IMG/VR virus record: IMGVR_UViG_3300023174_000239
Location: 1-49,976 of that record
Length of the DNA stretch: 49,976 nucleotides
Strand: one strand, 5' to 3'
From: a virus
Part shown: positions 46,182 through 49,976 of the stretch, in pieces
Layout of the letters: every line of letters begins with the position of its first letter
Position numbering within the stretch: the stretch's first letter is position 1
Notes under the pieces: model-generated
Databases searched by the model: none
What the model was told of the DNA's origin: nothing
What the model saw: the letters and a program-made list of their open reading frames with translations, nothing else
Translations under genes and position numbers: made by a program

Positions 46182-46212
46182 TCTCACATAATGAGATGTG
46201 ATTTAGATCACG
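46182..46212. promoter_or_regulatory. Composite operator: TCTCA-N5-TGAGA next to TGTGA-N6-TCACG
   Basis: TCTCACATAATGAGA (46182-46196) is followed without a gap by TGTGATTTAGATCACG (46197-46212), a CRP-like site with one mismatch. The same pair of motifs recurs at 47412-47451. Confidence 0.6.
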
Positions 46213-46248
46213 CCCACTCGGGGGATTTTTGCAGGGGCAATTAAAAGA

Positions 46249-46275
46249 TGAGCAGTTTAGAACTCATGCTCAGGA
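46249..46275. repeat. TGAGCA/TGCTCA inverted element, copy 2
   Basis: TGAGCA, 12 bases, TGCTCA, then GGA. Lies between the 56-residue gene at 46385 and the composite operator. Confidence 0.7.
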
Positions 46276-46333
46276 GTCTTATCTCAGGAATAACTTAGCA
46301 ATTAAGCCAAGTGCTTATCAGAGATAAATATGG

Positions 46334-46378
46334 TTGGGGTGGGGACTTAAGTGATTACACGTTACAAACCCACCCCAA
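46334..46378. other. Long-loop GC hairpin after a stop codon
   Basis: TTGGGGTGGG / CCCACCCCAA, perfect 10-bp stem with a 25-base loop, six bases beyond the stop of the 46385 gene. It may act as terminator or mRNA stabiliser; no T run follows. Confidence 0.5.
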
Positions 46379-46384
46379 GATTAT

Positions 46385-46555
46385 TTATTTAGTTGTGCTT
46401 ACCATAGCAAGGCGTTGTGCGCCATTTGCTAACTTTAGAGATACTCTAGTAAGTTTAGAGTTAATTGGTGAGAACTTTACAATTCTACCAGTTACGCCTG
46501 TTTTACTAGTGGTGAATAAATCACCGATTTGATATGTGTATCCGCCTAGTGTCAT
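46385..46555 (-). CDS. Small SH3-like protein, paralogue of 47169
   Basis: A 56-residue protein: TLGGYTYQIGDLFTTSKTGV, TGRIVKFSP, then VSLKLANGAQRLAMV. It shares the pattern Y-x-I/V-G-D-x-(F/Y)-T-x3-(K/T)...TG-V/I...NGA-x-R with the 54-residue protein at 47169, along with a copied promoter. Beta-rich, probably an SH3-like barrel. AAAAGGAAAA upstream. Confidence 0.72.
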   Translation of the reverse strand: MTLGGYTYQIGDLFTTSKTGVTGRIVKFSPINSKLTRVSLKLANGAQRLAMVSTTK

Positions 46556-46593
46556 GATTTTCCTTTTCTGTTGTGGTGGTTGCTTACTTACTT

Positions 46594-46622
46594 AGTCTAA
46601 CATTTTTTGGGGGGGAAGTCAA
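46594..46622 (-). promoter_or_regulatory. SigA-type promoter (copy of that at 47367)
   Basis: Minus strand: TTGACT, 17 bases ending CAAAAAATGT, TAGACT. The CAAAAAATGTTAGACT part is repeated at 47367. Confidence 0.8.
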
Positions 46623-46648
46623 ATACCCTTCCCCACCTAATTATCTAA

Positions 46649-47071
46649 TTAAAGATAACGAGCAATAGCGTTATATGTGCTAGTGCTAACTGTTTCCTCA
46701 TCTGTCATTTTAAGGATACGGATAGCGTTTTCCATTTCCTCTTTTTGCTCACGATAGGTATGAGCAGGGAGTTGCTCAAACTCTCTTGTTGGCTCAGCAG
46801 GGAACTCATTTTCCTTAACTGTTAAATCAAAATCAACATTAAGGTTGTTTGACCATTGACGATAACTAGTTCGCACATTTTGAGCCTTATCTATATTAGC
46901 GATAGCAAAAGCAAATAGTTCTTTTTTCCAAGCGTCTATTGCGGTTTGGAACTTTGCTTCGTTCTCGTCTTGTGTTTTATAGTTAGCCTCTAATTCTGCT
47001 AACCTATTTTCTAAGGCGGTAATAACCTTAGCAGTAGCGATTTTTACGCTGATGGGTTTGCTTCTTGCCAT
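46649..47071 (-). CDS. Helical phage protein
   Basis: Protein of 140 residues: VKIATAKVITALENRLAELE, a coiled coil, then TKFQTAIDAWKKELFAFAIA-like helices and EQLPAHTYREQKEEMENAIR. Position between two paralogous SH3-like genes. Function unknown; possibly a structural or binding accessory. Confidence 0.72.
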   Translation of the reverse strand: MARSKPISVKIATAKVITALENRLAELEANYKTQDENEAKFQTAIDAWKKELFAFAIANIDKAQNVRTSYRQWSNNLNVDFDLTVKENEFPAEPTREFEQLPAHTYREQKEEMENAIRILKMTDEETVSTSTYNAIARYL

Positions 47072-47119
47072 TTGTTTTATTTCCGTTTCTGTTTGGTGGG
47101 TTTGATGGGGGTATTAAGT

Positions 47120-47147
47120 TGAGCAGTTTTAGTTGTCATGCTCAGGA
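47120..47147. repeat. TGAGCA/TGCTCA inverted element, copy 3
   Basis: TGAGCA, 13 bases, TGCTCA, then GGA, in the 97-base gap between the minus-strand genes at 47169 and 46649. A short hairpin TTAGCC-ACTA-GGCTAA (47154-47169) precedes it. Confidence 0.7.
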
Positions 47148-47168
47148 CATTTAGCCACTAGGCTAAGA

Positions 47169-47333
47169 TTACTTTGCTGTCCAAGTTGTCCAGCGAGTTG
47201 CGCCATTAACATCTAATTTAACACGAACATTACCATTTGCTTGTGGCACGATTTCTTTGATAACGCCTGTTGCTTTTGACTTTTGGCTTGTGTAGGTATC
47301 GCCTACTTTGTATATTGCGTTTGCTACGGACAT
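47169..47333 (-). CDS. Small SH3-like protein, paralogue of 46385
   Basis: A 54-residue protein: SVANAIYKVGDTYTSQKSKA, TGVIKEIVPQANG, then VRVKLDVNGATRWTTW. Shares fold pattern and promoter with the gene at 46385. GGAGAACC upstream. No known function. Confidence 0.72.
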   Translation of the reverse strand: MSVANAIYKVGDTYTSQKSKATGVIKEIVPQANGNVRVKLDVNGATRWTTWTAK

Positions 47334-47366
47334 GGTTCTCCTTTGGTTGGTTTTACTTACTGTTTA

Positions 47367-47395
47367 AGTCTAACATTTTTTGGATAAAAATACAA
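47367..47395 (-). promoter_or_regulatory. SigA-type promoter
   Basis: Minus strand: TTGTAT, 17 bases ending CAAAAAATGT, TAGACT; 33 bases to ATG 47333. A CRP-like site is centred about 83 bases before the predicted start. Confidence 0.65.
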
Positions 47396-47411
47396 ATCCA
47401 TTTTTTAGATT

Positions 47412-47451
47412 TCTCATATTTTGAGATATGGTATCTGTGATGTATCTCACA
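47412..47451. promoter_or_regulatory. Composite operator: TCTCA-N5-TGAGA and TGTGA-N6-TCACA
   Basis: TCTCATATTTTGAGA (47412-47426), nine bases, then TGTGATGTATCTCACA (47436-47451), a perfect CRP consensus. Between them GATATGGTATC forms a further small palindrome. Two tandem ACGGACA boxes follow at 47465-47480. Confidence 0.65.
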
Positions 47452-47480
47452 CCACCATACCGAAACGGACAAAACGGACA

Positions 47481-47546
47481 TTACTTATGCCCAAGACCTG
47501 CGAATAAAACAATGATAAATAAGATAGTTAGAATTGCTAGTTCCAC
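47481..47546 (-). CDS. 21-residue membrane peptide
   Basis: GTG 47546 to TAA: almost entirely one transmembrane helix (LAILTILFIIVLFAGLG), with AGGGGT upstream. Plausible micro-protein directly after the GP88-type gene. Confidence 0.4.
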   Translation of the reverse strand: MELAILTILFIIVLFAGLGHK

Positions 47547-47554
47547 GATTACCC

Positions 47555-48283
47555 CTATTTTTTAGACGATGAGAAAACTATATCGCTCTTAGAGTATACA
47601 CACAATCCGCATGATACGCAAGCGGAGCCATTAGTTGAGATAAGCGGAATAGACTTTAAGTTTTCAGGACACTTAGCACCAGGTTTATTGAATAACTCTT
47701 TCATATCTGCTTGACCTATGGCAAAATTCTTTGCAAGGTATGCAAGGCGCACACCATGATCTTTCTTTAAACTAACACCTATCTCTTTATTCTCACTATC
47801 TGTGGAATAGTATAAAGATAGATTAGGTATACCCTTAAGCATTACCGCTGCAGAGTGTACTCTAGTGTATACCCAAAACTTTATATCTGTATTATTAAGG
47901 ATGATATATTGCCATGCTCTAGTGTACTTATCATTAAAGAAGTCACCGTCCCAATGAATGCGGAATAGCAATGGCGCATTTTTCTTTTCACAATCTTTTT
48001 TAAAATCAGCAATCATGTTTTCTAATAGATCAACCATGGTAGGTTCATCAGCGTCTTTTAGTAACTCCCAATTATGTAGGAGATTAGTCTTTACTCCCTT
48101 GAATAACTTTTCAAGTTTTCCTGCGTAGCAAACACTTTCACAAACACTAGTGGCACCAGGGCATGAGTAATTTTTTCCAGCAGGGAGACCGAACGTGTTT
48201 GCAATGGCGGCTTGCTTTCCATTTTTTGTAACAAGATTAGCGACCTTTCTGTCAAACGATCTTTTTAACTGTGGTGGTGTCAT
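47555..48283 (-). CDS. GP88-family Cys-rich protein
   Basis: Protein of 242 residues. FGLPAGKNYSCPGATSVCES, CYAGKLEKLFKGVKTNLLHN, then FRIHWDGDFFNDKYTRAWQY and FWVYTRVHSA match the gene-product-88 family of actinophages. Three cysteines near 41-52 and a second group at the end (KCPENL, ACVSCGLCVY) suggest Zn or Fe-S. Function not established. ATG 48283 is six bases after TAGAAT, so leaderless. Confidence 0.82.
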   Translation of the reverse strand: MTPPQLKRSFDRKVANLVTKNGKQAAIANTFGLPAGKNYSCPGATSVCESVCYAGKLEKLFKGVKTNLLHNWELLKDADEPTMVDLLENMIADFKKDCEKKNAPLLFRIHWDGDFFNDKYTRAWQYIILNNTDIKFWVYTRVHSAAVMLKGIPNLSLYYSTDSENKEIGVSLKKDHGVRLAYLAKNFAIGQADMKELFNKPGAKCPENLKSIPLISTNGSACVSCGLCVYSKSDIVFSSSKK

Positions 48284-48289
48284 ATAAAA

Positions 48290-48318
48290 ATTCTAGCAGA
48301 ATATGGGAAAAATATCAA
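48290..48318 (-). promoter_or_regulatory. SigA-type promoter, leaderless
   Basis: Minus strand: TTGATA, 17 bases starting TTTTTCCCAT, TGC-TAGAAT, six bases, ATG 48283. ACAAATCGGACA lies 16 bases upstream of the -35 (48334-48345). Confidence 0.85.
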
Positions 48319-48366
48319 GTCGCCTTAATTAGTACAAATCGGACAAATCGCCCGAGCCCCCGCTTT

Positions 48367-48606
48367 TTACTGCAACATCATTAAATCAAATTGATCATAT
48401 TCGCCAACTTGAATTATTTCTCTTTCACCAAAATCATTTACAATTTCTAAAGTATATCCATCAGGTAGTGAAACTATATCTACAATAGACACAACCTCAT
48501 CAGCAATTAAGATATTATCATCAATCTCTAATTGCCCTGAAGTTAGCATATCAACTTTTACATATTCCACAATCTGAATAGTATCATCATTTTCTAGATC
48601 AATCAT
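48367..48606 (-). CDS. Small acidic protein
   Basis: A 79-residue, strand-rich acidic protein from ATG 48606 (GAGGAAG upstream): IQIVEYVKVDMLTSGQLEID, then VVSIVDIVSLPDGYTLEIVN. Probably a beta barrel. Unknown. Last gene of a cassette of five or more coupled genes. Confidence 0.65.
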   Translation of the reverse strand: MIDLENDDTIQIVEYVKVDMLTSGQLEIDDNILIADEVVSIVDIVSLPDGYTLEIVNDFGEREIIQVGEYDQFDLMMLQ

Positions 48607-48895
48607 TTTCTTCCTCATCTACTGGGTTAATAAACCACTCTAAGTGGTGCTGACTTACAATTGCGCTTGCTGGTGCTTGCTTACTACCTTTGTAAGTAAT
48701 CTGAAAATCACCAACCATTGGCATATCTATCATGCGTGACCAATCTTTATCATAGTATGCGTCAATTGCTTCAATGCAAGGCTTAACCATTTCTGCAGGT
48801 ACTGGTGGATAGTGATTACCACGCAAGTGATAAAGTAATTGTGTTTCTAAGTCTAGCGTTGTGTCTGCTAATCCAATTGCGGTTACGCTTCCCAT
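48599..48895 (-). CDS. Conserved actinophage protein
   Basis: Protein of 98 residues: LADTTLDLETQLLYHLRGNH, YPPVPAEMVKPCIEAIDAYY, then FQITYKGSKQAPASAIVSQH. Similar proteins occur in actinophage early regions. TAATG overlap with its upstream gene. Unknown function. Confidence 0.73.
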   Translation of the reverse strand: MGSVTAIGLADTTLDLETQLLYHLRGNHYPPVPAEMVKPCIEAIDAYYDKDWSRMIDMPMVGDFQITYKGSKQAPASAIVSQHHLEWFINPVDEEEND

Positions 48896-49104
48896 TATTT
48901 AATTACGACCTCTCCGTTAGTGTAGAAGGTTTTAGTATACATTTTACCTGTTGGGTCAGACAAATTATAGGTTGCGTATTCTTTAGCAAAGCCATAGTCC
49001 ACGCATTTATCCCAAGCCCTAACTGCTTCTAGCATATCGCTAACTCGCAGGGTATTGATTAACTCTCCATCATATGAAGTAGTAAGTGAATAAGTATATT
49101 CCAT
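48895..49104 (-). CDS. Small conserved protein
   Basis: A 69-residue protein: EYTYSLTTSYDGELINTLRV, VRAWDKCVDYGFAKEYATY, then TFYTNGEVVIK. Beta-alpha-beta layout. TAATG overlaps on both sides. Confidence 0.68.
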   Translation of the reverse strand: MEYTYSLTTSYDGELINTLRVSDMLEAVRAWDKCVDYGFAKEYATYNLSDPTGKMYTKTFYTNGEVVIK

Positions 49105-49289
49105 TATGCGTTCTCCTTAGTTTTGAATAATTGGTGGTATTCCTGTATTTCATCAGCAGGGATATTGTAAGGATTACACTCACACGCCCATACATCATAG
49201 TCTATCGCATTACCTGTAAATTGCCAACCTGCCCCATAGCACTCATCATGAGCAAGTATTTCCATTAAGGTATTTTTGAATTTTCCCAT
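49104..49289 (-). CDS. Small conserved protein
   Basis: A 61-residue protein from ATG 49289 (TAATG overlap): KNTLMEILAHDECYGAGWQF, then DVWACECNPYNIPADEIQEY, with a C-x-C pair. A longer start at 49301 lacks support. Confidence 0.65.
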   Translation of the reverse strand: MGKFKNTLMEILAHDECYGAGWQFTGNAIDYDVWACECNPYNIPADEIQEYHQLFKTKENA

Positions 49290-49417
49290 TAGCAATACCA
49301 ATCCTCTCCTAAAGCCTTTTCAGCACACCAATCAGTATAGTGCTTATCGCACATAGTTTCAACACTAGCGTCTATCATGTTGATATTATTTTTTGTAGCG
49401 TAACAAATATTACACAT
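49289..49417 (-). CDS. Small Cys-rich protein
   Basis: A 42-residue protein: CNICYATKNN, then MCDKHYTDWC and WYC, possible C-x2-C ... C-x2-H zinc site. AAAGGAAAA ribosome-binding site; first gene of this cassette. Confidence 0.65.
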   Translation of the reverse strand: MCNICYATKNNINMIDASVETMCDKHYTDWCAEKALGEDWYC

Positions 49418-49440
49418 AGTTTTCCTTTCGTTATATCTTT

Positions 49441-49470
49441 ATCTTATCAGACTGGACTGACAAAATCCAA
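49441..49470 (-). promoter_or_regulatory. SigA-type promoter
   Basis: Minus strand: TTGGAT, 18 bases, TGA-TAAGAT. CRP-like site centred about 73 bases before the predicted start. Confidence 0.55.
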
Positions 49471-49499
49471 TCAGACGCCCTAATCTGGACAATCTGGAG

Positions 49500-49515
49500 T
49501 GTGATCTTAACCACA
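49500..49515. promoter_or_regulatory. CRP/GlxR-type operator, one mismatch
   Basis: TGTGATCTTAACCACA; differs from the site at 43373 by one base, including an identical centre (TCTTAA). Confidence 0.6.
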
Positions 49516-49571
49516 TAATCGCCCTGTGGATAAACCTGTGGAAAACGCCTCGGGCTTTTAGAACAAATGTT

Positions 49572-49597
49572 TGAGCAGTTTTTATTCTTGCTCAGGA
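49572..49597. repeat. TGAGCA/TGCTCA inverted element, copy 4
   Basis: TGAGCA, 11 bases, TGCTCA, then GGA; 13 bases beyond the stop of the minus-strand gene at 49610. Confidence 0.7.
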
Positions 49598-49609
49598 ATT
49601 TTTATTTTA

Positions 49610-49798
49610 TTAGTTTTTAATAAAACCAATTTCATCAACACCGCAAGCCTTTTCAAATCTTGCAAAGTCAAAGTTTTCATTATCTGCTTTGAACCAATCA
49701 GCAAAAGTATCTACTAAATCCTCATAAATAGTTTGCGGAATATCTTGTGCAAAACTTTTTAAGATATTAGCGGTTTGTATGTAGTCTTTTCTAGTCAT
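49610..49798 (-). CDS. Small conserved phage protein
   Basis: A 62-residue helical protein: TRKDYIQTANILKSFAQDIP, then DTFADWFKADNENFDFARFE. The TRKDY start is common in small phage proteins of unknown function. TAATG overlap upstream. Confidence 0.7.
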   Translation of the reverse strand: MTRKDYIQTANILKSFAQDIPQTIYEDLVDTFADWFKADNENFDFARFEKACGVDEIGFIKN

Positions 49799-49947
49799 TA
49801 GTTAGCCTCTCCGCTAGTAAATAAATTACCTATTGCAAAATTATTACAATCGCATTTTTCTACATCATAGTCAAGGTCATTACCCCAAAAGATAAGACCT
49901 TGCCCATTACACTCATCACAATTAAAAGCCATTACGGAGTTTATCAT
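49798..49947 (-). CDS. DnaJ-like zinc-finger mini-protein
   Basis: A 49-residue protein from 49947 (AGAGGAAAGG upstream); CDECNGQGLIFW, then KCDCNN, a C-x2-C-x-G-x-G / C-x-C pattern. ATG 49932 is an alternative. Confidence 0.6.
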   Translation of the reverse strand: MINSVMAFNCDECNGQGLIFWGNDLDYDVEKCDCNNFAIGNLFTSGEAN

Positions 49948-49976
49948 TATGCTAATGCCTTTCCTCTAAGTGTGCC
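49947..49976 (-). CDS. C-terminal end of an upstream gene (partial)
   Basis: Ten codons entering from the right edge and ending in TAA (GTLRGKALA). The stop overlaps the next ATG. Too short to assign. Confidence 0.4.
   Translation of the reverse strand, partial: GTLRGKALA

Noticed and set aside
1-49976. Integrase, excisionase or lysogeny repressor
   Set aside because: None recognised on either strand; the small HTH at 4886 is not a clear repressor, so a temperate lifestyle cannot be claimed.

Overview
The window looks like about 50 kb of a tailed double-stranded DNA phage (Caudoviricetes) that infects a low-GC actinobacterium, most plausibly a freshwater Nanopelagicales/acI-type host. Phage evidence: small- and large-terminase genes, a CHAP endolysin beside small membrane proteins, a RecA-like recombinase, resolvases, four tRNA genes and dense, overlapping gene packing. 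Actinobacterial evidence: a WhiB-like Fe-S regulator, a DUF7455-type protein, a GP88-type protein, and many promoters whose -10 box lies only 6-8 bases before an ATG (leaderless transcripts). The DNA is strongly AT-rich. The host assignment is inference.

Layout. 1-4.9 kb (+): replication and recombination (end of a probable DnaE-type polymerase, RecA-like ATPase, PD-(D/E)XK protein, Cas4/RecB-like nuclease, RuvC-like resolvase). 4.9-8.3 kb (+): small HTH protein, GT32 glycosyltransferase, nucleotide-modification-associated protein, terminase genes. 8.4-14.0 kb (+): two large exported surface-type proteins, a lipoprotein, membrane proteins and the endolysin. 14-19.6 kb (+): sulfotransferase, proteasome-beta-like Ntn hydrolase, SGNH-like protein, carbamoyltransferase, DUF6065-like protein and a secreted protein. 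19.6-29.3 kb (+): tRNA-Gly and tRNA-Glu, Hsp20, Zn-ribbon proteins, SNase, thioredoxin fusion, WhiB, second sulfotransferase, APS-kinase/nucleotidyltransferase fusion, DUF2061, pyrimidine-dimer glycosylase, XapX-like and holin-like proteins. 29.4-37.4 kb: two glycosyltransferase-type genes (+) facing a compact minus-strand operon of sugar genes (three or four glycosyltransferases, PIG-L deacetylase, FkbM and other methyltransferases, SDR epimerase/dehydratase). 37.4-40.2 kb: a tRNA with CAT anticodon and small genes on both strands. 40.0-41.0 kb: about 1 kb, mostly non-coding, with 19 copies of GGTTTG in either orientation, a candidate origin or control region. 41.0-49.98 kb (-): cassettes of small, mostly unknown genes typical of actinophage early regions, plus tRNA-Asp, DUF932 and GP88.

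How it may work together. Many cargo genes act on glycans: glycosyltransferases, carbamoyltransferase, deacetylase, methyltransferases, a sugar dehydratase and two sulfotransferases with a possible PAPS-supply enzyme. Several are single, extremely AT-rich genes slotted between conserved phage genes. I infer remodelling of a surface polysaccharide (host or virion), with sulfation as the least expected part. The minus-strand cassettes at 43-49.6 kb share repeated intergenic elements: CRP/GlxR-like TGTGA-N6-TCACA sites, a TGAGCA/TGCTCA inverted repeat after stop codons, an ACAAATCGGACA repeat and a promoter family. They suggest a coordinated regulon that may respond to a host cAMP-type regulator. 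No portal, capsid or tail-tube gene was recognised here.
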